Assembly (NCBI RefSeq): GCF_963576545.1
Contig: NC_083646.1
Span: forward strand, 16,841,961-16,905,960
Length of the DNA: 64,000 nucleotides
Direction of reading: 5' to 3'
Source: Limanda limanda
Lineage: Eukaryota > Chordata > Actinopteri > Pleuronectiformes > Pleuronectidae
The notes beneath the pieces are model-generated. The model was not told the origin of the DNA. It saw only the letters and a program-made list of their open reading frames with translations, and did no database searches. Position numbers and translations under genes: made by a program. Each line of letters opens with the position of its first letter. Within the stretch, counting starts at the first letter, position 1. Of the stretch, positions 11,901 to 23,900 are shown piece by piece.

Positions 11901-14900
11901 CAAAAAATAAAAAAATTGTTATCCTATAATATTGTTATCCGCATAGGCCTCGAAAAATCCATATTGGTCAGGCTCTAGTAAAAATTACACCTAGAATAAC
12001 TGACTGAGCTTGATGGTAACTGTGTCCAGTGTCCACTATAGTGTTGTGTATGGAACACGAGTATCAAGTACCGCTTTACACAAAGTGAAGTCCATAAAAT
12101 ATTGGTCTATATTTCTACCTTCACTGAGCCGTGACAACAACAACCCCATCTACACTTTTGGAATAAACTTGAATCCCTAACTAATGTCAACAACAAATCC
12201 CTGCAGCCAGGTTCCCAAACCTTGTTTTTCCACAAGAGGTGAGGCGTTTGTAGCAGCAGATCAGTGCCTATTATTTTAAATGAGATTTTTAATAACCACA
12301 TCTGGGTGGAATATTAGATTTCAAAGTATTTAGGATGTATTGTCCTTTTTTCCCGTTTTCCTGCTTACGTAGTCAAAGTGAATAGACAGAGGTGAATTGA
12401 CAGCATTTTATTGTGTTGCTACTCTGGAGATTACTTCACTCCAACTTGTGTTTCTCTCTCATTACGGGAAAACTCTGGCAGGTGCAGTATTTTTATGTCT
12501 CTGGACAGAATTGGCAAATGTTGTGCCATTCTCCAACAGTCCCGTGGGGATAATCAGCAATCTGTTTCGCTATGCAGTTCTCTTTAATGCCTCATACTGT
12601 TGGCTGAGATTTACAGTTGACAGTTAAAGGAAATGTTAAACCTTGATAAGCTTGCATCTGAAAATATATGGCTGAGTTACTTCTTTGTGTCAAACACTTG
12701 TTTTGCAAATAATGTCAAATCAGGTCAGAGCTTAGAATTTTGAATATATATATTTTAAGAGGTAAATATTGGGGTGTTTTTGCTTGATAACAGTGCTTGT
12801 ATAATGTGATCAAAATAGATTTCAGTACATTATAAGCCTGAAAGGTTGGATATGTTCTGAAGTAGCATTGTTTTCCTTCTGTTGAAGTGAAAAGTGTGAG
12901 AATTGCTTAATTGTGCCACCGCACATGTTGCTGCAGCATTTAGTGAATACATTTGGAAGTCCCCAACTATTACTCTGCTGTAGGGGGTAAAAACTAAATT
13001 TCAAAAATTTCTTTAAACCAATAACAATCTTCTTGGCAGGCAGAAAGCCCAGGATGATAGTCCTAGCAAAATAGTGATGAGAACGGGCGGCTTGCATGCG
13101 CGAAGGTGATCACTATCATTGAAATGGATAATTCTCCATAAAGAAGAAAGAAATCGCCACGTGTATCTTGGCTGTGTAATTGTACAATTAAAATAATCAT
13201 CGGAACTTCTAGCCTGTGGGTAGCAGCTCGGAGGTGGTTATTGTTGTTTCCTGAAGGGAAGTGGAAGTTTGTGGATGGGAATGAGAGTACAGAGGGAGAC
13301 ACGTGGCTAATGGCAGGCTGATACCAATAGTCTACATCTTACCTTGTCATAGAAGTCTTGATAAGTTGTTGATGTGCAAAAAAAAATTATATAGTTGAGG
13401 CCGCATGTAGCCACAATATTCAATTTTAAATTAATGAATCTGAACATTTCTGATCTGGTCTCAATCAAAATAATTATAGTATTGATATAATTGATATTCA
13501 AATACTTAGGCAGCCTTTAAACATGTACCAGACAATAATGCAAGAGGTATGTCAATGGTGATTTAGAATCTGTCTTAATTAAATAGTTTCTCCATTAGAG
13601 TTTATCTTTAACTTTGGGTCTTTTGCTGCATGTCTCAAATGCCCCAAAATTATATTAAATAGCTTTTTCACCAGAGAGAACAGACAAGTTTCATTTTCAC
13701 ATCTTGGCCACAATTTAAAACAATTGAAACACATTTAAGTCATCCATATCAAACATTTTTTATTGTATTGACCAATATCCTGACCAGATATTGGTATCAA
13801 CTTCAATACTCTAATACCAGTGACTCAAATATACGATATATAACATGATATGAGTTCATATCATGTTGCTACTTAACTTGGAGTATGCTGAGGCAGGCAT
13901 GTTCTTTACCTTCACTGTAGTGACCTTTGTCGAGTTTCTGCGGTCAGAAGTGTGTGGGCTCCAGCAGTCAGTCTGTAACAGCTTCACATTTGGAGAGTGG
14001 TGGAACAAAGGAGAATTCCCACCGGAGTGAAAACCTGCCTGAGAACAATCACCCCCACTTTACAGCCGTGTATTCCATAATATAACAGCTATTATGTGTT
14101 GGAGAGGTCTTGTATATGCACGTGTATCACCAGCTGCACAGCCATGTGATTGGAGCAAAGAAAACCATGTCTAGTTTTCTGGTAATATGAGAACAAAGGA
14201 ATAATGGCTGTGTGATTGACTGTAGTGTTATGGCAATTCAAAAAGTATTCAGAACTAAGGCTAAGATATCCTAGATATGAAAGCTGCGATCTTTCGATTT
14301 GGAGCCCGAGTCTGTGCAGTGGGGATTAGGAGATGAAGCTTTGGCACCAAACCAAAATGAACAAAAAAAAATGAGCACCAAACCAAACATTATTGTGAAA
14401 AGAACTACCGCAAATGACAGAAACCACCATAAGAAACAATCATTTAACATATACTTTATCTACTGACAATTCGGTTTCTTCCATGACCCATCCAGTAACA
14501 TGGAGGAGGCGGGGTTTATGACCTCTACTGCAGGCAGCCATCAGAGGACGATTGAGACGCTTTATTTTTACTTTTGAGGAGCAGTCATTTCATCCATTTG
14601 TATATACCGACTATGACAGGCCAACAGTTGGCATATGTCTGATGTTGTACAGCTGCTGATTTCTGACTCTTCCTGAGTAAATGTGATTATGTGTTTACTT
14701 TGTGCTTTTATGTTTCAGTATGTGTCAGAGCTCCGTTTCGACGGCTTCTCTCTGCGCTCTCCAGTGCCGGACACATCAGGGTCCAGTCTCCTGCGATCTC
14801 CCTACACTTCCACAGACCACAAACTTCAGTCTGAGGTGAGTCCTGCACTCTTCACTACTATCTTATATTCTCAACTTTAAAGACAGACAACCTCTGCCCA

Positions 14901-17900
14901 GCCTATGGCAGTAGCTCACACGGAAAAGAAAACATGGTTATCTCTTCATTCTCAAGGGTGTGAGAGCAGACCTGATCCGACTGAAACGACATGTTGTTCA
15001 CTTTATTCATTCAGCCCTGCACTGGGTTCATTTTGTGCTCTGTTAGAGAGGTGAGATTTTGTTCTGTTTTGTTTTTCTCAATCAATACGGAGTTTCCATC
15101 CTCCCAAATCATTTATGGCCCAAATGGAAATGTTGTAATTGTTGTCTGATGAAGATAACTTAAAAGTTTCGTCCTACAATTAGATTGACACTTTTCCATT
15201 GATAAGCAGTTAGCAGTTGTATTATACAAAGAACTGCAAGAATGTGCAAGAACAAGTGGAATTGAATTTAAACCATGGACTAGTTAAATGAGAGGCATTA
15301 TGCTTGTATACAGGTTCATACATTTAAATTGAGTTATTACTTGAAGAGTTGCACATGCTGTAATGCATCACTTCCCTCCTACTGTCCATTGCTGCAGCTC
15401 CTCTTTTCAGCCTCTGTCTAAAATGCTTTGGGTTTAGCTCCTGATGATATGGAAATCCAAAAAAGCACAATATATATCTTCTTTAAAAATGCATACAAAT
15501 GTTTTGAGGTCAGAAATGTATTAAACATGTTTGTTAGACCTCATGAATACACACAAAGCATTCTTGTGAAAAACAATCCATGGCATTTTTATTTTTTGAT
15601 TGGACGACAATTGGCCAGGGAAACACAGACTGCCACTGTTCTTCAGGGGTGTAGCTAAATAGGCAGCCGCAGTATATAGGAAAAAGATGTTCCCATTCTT
15701 AATCCCACTTACAAAGCTCTGATAGGTTTCTCAAGCTGTGGATAAAAGCCGTCACTAGGAACAACAACAGACCCATTTGAATCACTGGGAGCCTTTCTGT
15801 GATGTGGGCAGAGATTTAGAGGTCTGGAGCCAGGCTTTGTCATAGCTTCATCCTCTTTAACTTGTCCCAACACCTCAGGCAGTGTAAATTCATGCGTTTA
15901 GTCCAATTGATTGCCTCAATATTTCTCGTTCCTTCATCAGACAGTAGCAGCCACTGTCTTCTGCCAGCATGCTGCAGGGCCTGCACATGATCCAGATCTT
16001 GTCAGTGAATAAATCTTGTGAAGAGAAATATTTTATGTTAGAAGTTGTTCAGTTCTAAAGCTTAAAGGAAGAGCATGATGAAATTATTCCCGTGTAGTGA
16101 TGTTCCCCAAAAACTTCAGCAAGGTTTTGATGGACAGAATAATTCAATAATGACTGAATTTTCATGCAGTTCATGTGGTTCCCTCTCACCCCAGTTCATA
16201 GCACATCTTACCTATTAGCTTAAGAGGTAAATGGACTGCACAAGCTCCATCTTATAATGATTCCTGGTGGCTAGAAGATTAGTTGGAAAGGGTCACTGCC
16301 TAGTGGCCCTTTAATCACTTTGAGGAACCTGTGACTGAATGGCCTCCAGTCCGATAAATCAAACATATCTTATCTGCCAAATTAGTGTTGACCTTTCGTA
16401 CTTCCATTGAACTTGTAACCATTAAACAGTTATAGGATATATAGTTAACAAATCATTTAGGATGGGCCAATGCACAAGGTCTATACGGAGGAAAATCAGT
16501 AGACTGCACTCTTATGTTATATTTATGGGGTTTTCCTTTCATCTTTCGTCCATCAACTTTCACCAAAAAACTTAATTTGTCACTAACGTTTTCACAGAGA
16601 GCCATCTTTCATCACTAATTCCCACTGTTATGAGTAATTTTTTTGGTACTGAGAAACTAGATTGAGCTGTCAGTTTTGTTCATTTCTCAATCCACACTGT
16701 TTGTAGCCTCAATCAATTTCCATGAAGCAGCAGTATTGCTTATCATCTGTTTAAGAGCTTGACCAGTATTGATTTTTGTGGGCTAATGCCAATATAGATA
16801 TTAGAGTGTAAAACATTTCCAATATTTTACTTTACAGGTTAACATAATATTTATGTTATATAAACTAATGAAAGGAAGAAACAAAACAAAACATAGAAAC
16901 AGAAATCTGAACTCCTGGTTGTCAGTGTTTTTACATTTCGCGACGGAACAGCCACCAACTCAGAGGTAAATGGAATCAGAAGAGGTTTTTACACTATAAA
17001 AGAAGTTGGATTAAACCCACAGCTCACATGCACAGTTCTAATCAGAGTATGTGTTGTTTTGTTTTTGTATGTGGATGATGTGTGTTTGTGGTAGGTGTGT
17101 GCATTGTAAAAACTCTTTATTTGCATATTTGTTTAGAAAATGACTTCATGAGTCGGGGTATTTTATAATGATAGTTATATTTCTATAATGAGTTTTCTTC
17201 TGGAGGTTATCATCGATAACATTACATATGCACAGGAGCTGTGCCCAGTAATGTATGGTATTGTATGGTGTGTGCATATTGTGTACACACACACAGGCGC
17301 AAAGTTTTTACTTGCATTAATTAGATCAGCATTAAAGAAACTTTATGTTAACCATTGTCCTCTTTGGGAATTTTTTCTCTGGCAACAGATCTTATTTGTT
17401 GTTGTGTGTGCTCACTGTTGAGTTAACGCAGCACTGTTCTATAGTTAGGGTGTGTTTATGCGTGTATGTACTACTCATTATGTGTCTATAGAGAGTGAGT
17501 TGTGGTGTATGTGTGTTGTTTGATCGCAGCAGATCCCTGTACAGAGAAGCAGATGGTGATGATTGTCTTGGCGCACAATTTAATAAAAACCTCAGAGGAC
17601 AACAAAACTAACACATCTCCACACTGCTGGCATAACTGAGTCTATAATGACGGGCACTCACTCACACACACACACATACCTAGTCTTAACTCAAACAGAA
17701 ACTAATAGGCCTTTTCACCGTCAGAACTAACTTTTATGATAATTAACAACACAGACACATACACAAGCTGTGATGTGTGAGCACCAAACATGGGCGTCTT
17801 CTCAGTGGGAGTTTTATCAAATCCACTGCACACTATGAAAAAACTGCAGGCATGTATAGGAATGCTAAAATCACACACCTTTTAATATGGTTGTCCATTT

Positions 17901-20900
17901 TCTTAATAATTCAATTAAGACACAATTTACGGGCAAAATATACAGATGAGTATTTCAACTAGTAGCTAATATGTCACGTCATTGATCCTGTCAGTTAATA
18001 TTGAGATACATTTTCATCTTCCCCGCCAAAACATAAGCCTTTTATAGCCAGCTGCAACATGCAGCTTCACCAGCAGATGACACTAAGTTCTGTAAACCGT
18101 TAACAATTTTAGCTTTGACATAGATAATTTTAAACCATTACAAAGGATCATTTTAAGTGGATGTTAGTAATGAGGGCAATTAGATATTGGAGCTCTTAAT
18201 GATGTGTTGGCTGCTGCATTAGTCAGACTTTACACTGGGTCAGGCAAGGGACTAATACACTTTCTTATCACGGGGATTCAACCAGTGCTCATTAAAATCT
18301 TCATCTACTCTTAATATATATGTCACAAATAGGTCGTCAGTACGTTTTTGTTCCAGTTCAATAAATTATGATTGAAATTTCCCACTTGTGAATTCATGTA
18401 GATTTTTGCAAATGACCATTTTTTTCCCACGTGACAAAGAATTTTGATCTATTATTGATTTCCTCTTGACATAGTGAGCTCATTAGACAAGTTGGACAAT
18501 CGTGGAGTTAGGTGTAGGTTTTTATTATATATATACGAGCTACAGTGTTACCAGGATCAAACTCTAAAAAGTTACAGATACACTGCTCAAAAAAATTAAA
18601 GGAACACTTTTTTATCAGGGTATGGCATGAATTCAATTGCACTTTTTTGATAATTATCTGGTCAATTAAGTAGCAAAGGGGGTTGTTAATCAGTTTCAGC
18701 TGCATTGGTGTTGATGGAATTAACAACAGGTGCACTAGAGGGGCAACAATGAGACGACCCCCAAAATAGGAGTGGTTTTGCATGTGGAGGCCATTTCAAG
18801 TTTATCCCTCTTGATCACTTCGACTGGTTTTCCGTTAGTGTTGGCTTTAGCTAGAGTCATTATCTCTACTGGGAGCATGAGGCGATTTCTTAACCCTACA
18901 GAAGTTGCACAGATTGTCCAACTCCTCCAGGATGGCACATCCATGCGTGCCGTTGCATTCCAGGAGACAGGCAGTTACTCTAGGAGAGCTGGACAGGGCC
19001 GTAGAAGGTCCTCAACCCATCAGCAGGACCGATATCTGCTGCTTTGTGCAAGGAGGAACAGGTTGAGCACTGCCCGAGCCCTACAGAATGACCTCCAGCA
19101 GGCCACTGGTGTGAATGTCTCTGCCCAAACAGTCAGAAACAGTCTTCATGAGGGTGGCCTCAGGGCGCAACGTCCTGTAGTGTGCCCTGTGGCATGTCCG
19201 CCACTGGCGCCCTGTGCTTTTCACAGATGAGAGCAGGTTCACCCTGAGCACCTGTGATAGACATGAAAGGGTCTGGAGAAGCCAAGGAGAACGCTATGCT
19301 GCCTGCAACATCATTCAGCATGACCGGTTTGGTGGTGGGTCAGTGATGGTCTGGGGAGGCATATCCATGGAGGGACGCACAGACCTCTACAGGCTAGAGA
19401 ACGGCAGTCTTACTGCCATTAGGTATCGGGATGAAATCCTTGAACCCATGGTCAGACCCTATGCTGGTGCACGATAATGCCCAGCCTCATGTGGCAAGGG
19501 TATGCAGGCAGTACCTGGAGGATGGAGAAATTGATGCAATTGAATGGCCCTCACGATCACCTGACCTAAACCCGATACAACACCTCTGGGACATTCTGTT
19601 TCAGTCCATCAGACGCCGCCAGGTTGCTCCTCAGACTTTACAGGAGCTCACTGATGCCCTTAGACAGATCTGGGAGGACATCCCACAAGACACCATCCGT
19701 TGTCTCATTAGGAGCATGCCGCGACGTTGTCAAGCATGCATACAAGCACGTGGGGGCCACACAAGATATTGAGAAGCATTTTGAGTTGCAGAAATTTAAT
19801 TTTGGCAAAATGGACAAGCCTGCCACATCACTTTTTCACTATGATTTTCGGGCTGTCTATAAAGTTGAGCCCTCTGTAGGCTGAAAACTTTTATTTCCAT
19901 CAAAGATGTGGCATCCTTTTGTTCCTAAGACATTAAACTGTCCATATATCAGTATAAATATCCAACATAATTTTTTTTCACAATGAGATCTGATGTGTTT
20001 TCAAAGTGTTCCTTTCATTTTTTTGAACAGTGTACAATGTGTGTTAGGTAGGGCTGCAACTAACGACTATTCTGATAGTCACCGATTATTGAAACGATTA
20101 ATCGACTAATCGGATTATGAATGACACAAATTCTCAATTGCTATTATTTAGCAAGCAGCTTTTAAATTTAGCTTGAGGTTGTTCAAGGCATGTGATGACT
20201 GAAAATAAAGACAATAAAGATTGATACTTCATTAACAAAAATGTCTTTTAATAAACTTTGCTGCATATAAGGGTACTGTTGACACAAAAGCAAAGAAAAA
20301 TCAAGTTTTTGTCCATTTAAAACCAAGGACAGGCAAAGTGCTAATAAAAAATATTAATTTAAATTTAAGTTTCCCTTTTTACTGTGAACCAAGAACAGGC
20401 CAAGTGCTGGTACTAAAAATAAATTAAAATTCAAGTATCCATTTTTCGTGTTAACAAAAAAGGACAGGGAAAATAACATTAATAAAAACATCAACAAACG
20501 AAACTACAGTCTTCTTCAGACTAAATCATTTTGATTAAAACAAGACGTTTGTCAGGCAATATGATAACATTTCGCTTTTAAACTCGTTAAAAAAAAGTTT
20601 AAACCATATTTTTGTAATGGATGCTAGAATGCTGCGCACAGGTATATACGTGTATATATAACATCTGACAGAGGCGAGTCCGCATCGTCTCTGTTACGAT
20701 GTCACACGTGCCTCCTCCTCAAATGCGCGTGTCCTGCTGCCCTGGAGAGCAGGTCTGCTGTGCAGATACTGCAGGTAGTTTTTCTCGGGCTGTTACGGGT
20801 GAAGTTCTCCCGAACTTTTTACTTCCTGGTGCGCGACTGCGCGCGGCAGCGGACGCCGACATTGGTCCATGTTTTGTCGCTATTGCACATGCGCGACTTT

Positions 20901-23900
20901 CAGAGATAGGAAGGGAGCGAGATGGCTCACTCCTCAGGTACTTCCATCAGCACCTCCGGTAAAACGCCGTTTAGTTCCGCTGCGCGGCACGAGAAACACG
21001 CGCTATGACGTTACCAACGAATCATCGACTAGTAAATTCGTCGGCGACTATTTTGGTCATCGATTTTTGTCGACGACGTCGACTAATCGTTGCACCCCTA
21101 GTGTTAGGTAATGCTGAAACAGTCAATCATTTATGATTAAATATTCAGCTGAGGATTTGAGGAATTTCTGTTTCGTTGCTGTTTAATATGACATTAAATT
21201 GATTATCTTTGTGTTTTTGACTGTTAGTTTGACTGTTGGTAATGCTGCTCTGTCTCTATTGCTTAATGGAATGGAAATAATGTTAGGTGAAATAACACTG
21301 TTTTATTTTTCTTTGTTTCTTTCCTGATTTGATTCCCATATCTTCTTTAACTCTATCTGTTCTATGTTTGCAGGTCTTCCATTACTATGCACCGGTTTTA
21401 GACCTGGTTCATCTGGTTAATGTGTCAGAACTTCCCAGCTTCCTGATGTCCAGCACCCAGTTTGAACTGTATCCTTATATTGAAGTGTGCATGCCTGTGT
21501 GTGGAAAAGCTATGTAAACATTACATGTAGCATTACTCACATGGAAACTATTTTGATTGTTATAATAGTACAAGCATAGAACTTGAATATAATGCGCTCA
21601 TCAGATATATTTTTTTAAATATTGTGACTTCGTTTTAGTACCGCACTTTTCCTTCACAGCTAACAAACAGAGGTCTCTGTGGTAAGTCAGCAAAGGCTAA
21701 ACTGCTGTTGGATCAGCTGAGGTCTCTGCGTGGACAGGTATCTGCTCTTTTACATCAATTTAAACATTTAGCTATACCTGTATACTTTTTTATTTCAAGG
21801 GAATCAAAGACACTTTTTTTAAGATTTCTACTTAAGCAGGAAAAAAAAGAATTATTCAAATTCCAGAAAAAATGTGAATGGGACATACACAGATCAGCTA
21901 CAACATTAAAACCAGTCTCTAGTTTTAACTTTGTAGCAGATCACTGTATAATATCCATCTTGTATGTGATTGATGGAGCTCAATGAGAGTGTGTTTAGGT
22001 TTATCGACTGTGTTTCTATCTCCAGGTTGGAGCGTTGTTCAGCCTGTCCTGTGTTATCACCTCCATTGTCCAGCCTGCAGCCAGCCAGCTCAGCTCCCAG
22101 CGTTGGAGAGAATCTATAGCCCGCAGACTTAAGTCCCTAAGCGGTAAAACATTTCTTTCAAGATGGTTTCACGAACTCCTTATATAGATTGTCATCTGGC
22201 AACCCCAGAGAGGATCTGTATTGTTTCAGGTGGGGAAATACATTGGTAACTAGGACTAAACTGATATTCAGTAGATAATGGAGCCGTCTACTGGGGAAGC
22301 AGGGACTAAATCAATTTGAAAAACTCGTGGATGTATTGGGAATAAAACATTTACAAAAAAGACAACCGATATCACTATACTTTGGGGGGGAAAGGATTGC
22401 TTCAGAAAAGAATAAAAAAGTAAGAATTGGAAAGAAGGGATTGAGTATATAATACTTTTAAATAATTTATAGAACACAATTCACAGAAGCAGATTTGTCT
22501 GGTAAAATGAAGCAAAAACTAGAACAAAACAACTAAAGACAGAGCTTCCGAAACTGTTCTACAACCAAATTAGTCGTATACCATTTTTTTCTTTTTTCAA
22601 TTAATTCTGTATATGATCTCTGTCTCCCCCCCGCTTCACCCTGCAGTGCCTGACGTCGAGGTGAAAGGTGAAAGCGCGCACTACTTCCTGTTGGTCCAGG
22701 GATCAGAAGACGCTGGGTGTGAAACCTGCAGGGTCAGGATGTTGAACTCAGAGAGTCAAATTAATGGAGCGGCCGCCATGGCAACTGTCTCCGGGTTGTT
22801 GGGAGAGAAGTCCCTATCATCCTTAGGTATATTATGTTGCCTTGTTTGTGTGGGTGTGTGTGCGTGCGTGTTTTAGTGTCATTTTCATTTGTTTACCTCT
22901 ACATTTGTGCTTGATCCCTGAACAAAATTGAGACACATTTTCCTTCATTTCTGCTTGTATTTGTTCACATTTTGGAAAATTTGCTCTATTAAAAGTATCC
23001 TGAAATCCTTTTAGCATCAATTGACCCATTGAAGTACAGCCAACTATCACTGGTTTACATTTCTAATGAAGAAAAAACTTAAAAATGTGGCAATTCTCAA
23101 GGGAGGTTTTGAGTTTATTTTTTCCTAATATCCTAGTGAATTTATTGAACGTTTATAAGTAATAGGTGTGAGAAATAATAGAACGTTTGAGTCACATTAA
23201 ATCTTAAAAAATGTATATGTTATGATTTGAAATGAGAGAACTGCTACCTGAATTATCTCACTGAGCTCTGTGTCATAACCTCTTCAGTTAGGCGATCAGT
23301 AAAAAAGTCCAAACTACAATAACATCCTTTAGTTTATAGTCCCGACCACACCACCGCTGCCTCTTTCCCTGTGCCTCAGTTTGAGAACATATGTTGTACT
23401 GCAATCAAATTTAAAGAGCACAGTATTTTATGAAAGTTTTGAGGCTTTGCTACATCAAGCAGTAATTTGTTCTCTGTCACATTGTTAAGAAAAGCCTTTC
23501 AATCATCCTGTGCACTTGGAGCTGCTCCTAAACTTGATTGGAGTAGAAGCCCTTCTGGCTTCATTGCCAAAGGTTGAGGGGCTGTCATTGTTCAAATAAG
23601 TGTGCTGTTACATTTCTGACTCCAGAGATTTTCTTCTTTCATTTGTGCTACATGTCTATTCTTAGCCACCTCTTCCTTGTTTTTCACTTGTTTCTTCCCT
23701 CCTCTCTCAGAGAATTGGAAAGTTGTGTCACGAACATAAGAAATGACAACTAAAGACAAAGGGGATTGAGAAATGGTATTGATGGGAAAGATAGGTTAAG
23801 AGAGAAAGGATGGATGAGGAATGGAGTGGATGTGTAGATTGTTCCCTCGGGCCAAGTAGGTTCTATTCATCAGCGTTTGTTTGTTTGTGAGCAGCTTTCA

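Larger units (their letters stand above)
10068..14718. other. mtbp intron 7
   Basis: 4.65-kb intron holding a degraded dispersed repeat (10411-10722), a 364-bp MITE-like element (11613-11976) and a repeat fragment at 14481-14590. No coding evidence; open frames are short. Confidence 0.8.
14836..21373. other. mtbp intron 8
   Basis: Largest mtbp intron, 6.5 kb. 14836-18578 has low-complexity AT-rich DNA, a repeat end near 16754 and a CA-rich tract near 17660. After this come the Tc1-like and hAT-like elements described separately. No host coding evidence. Confidence 0.8.
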
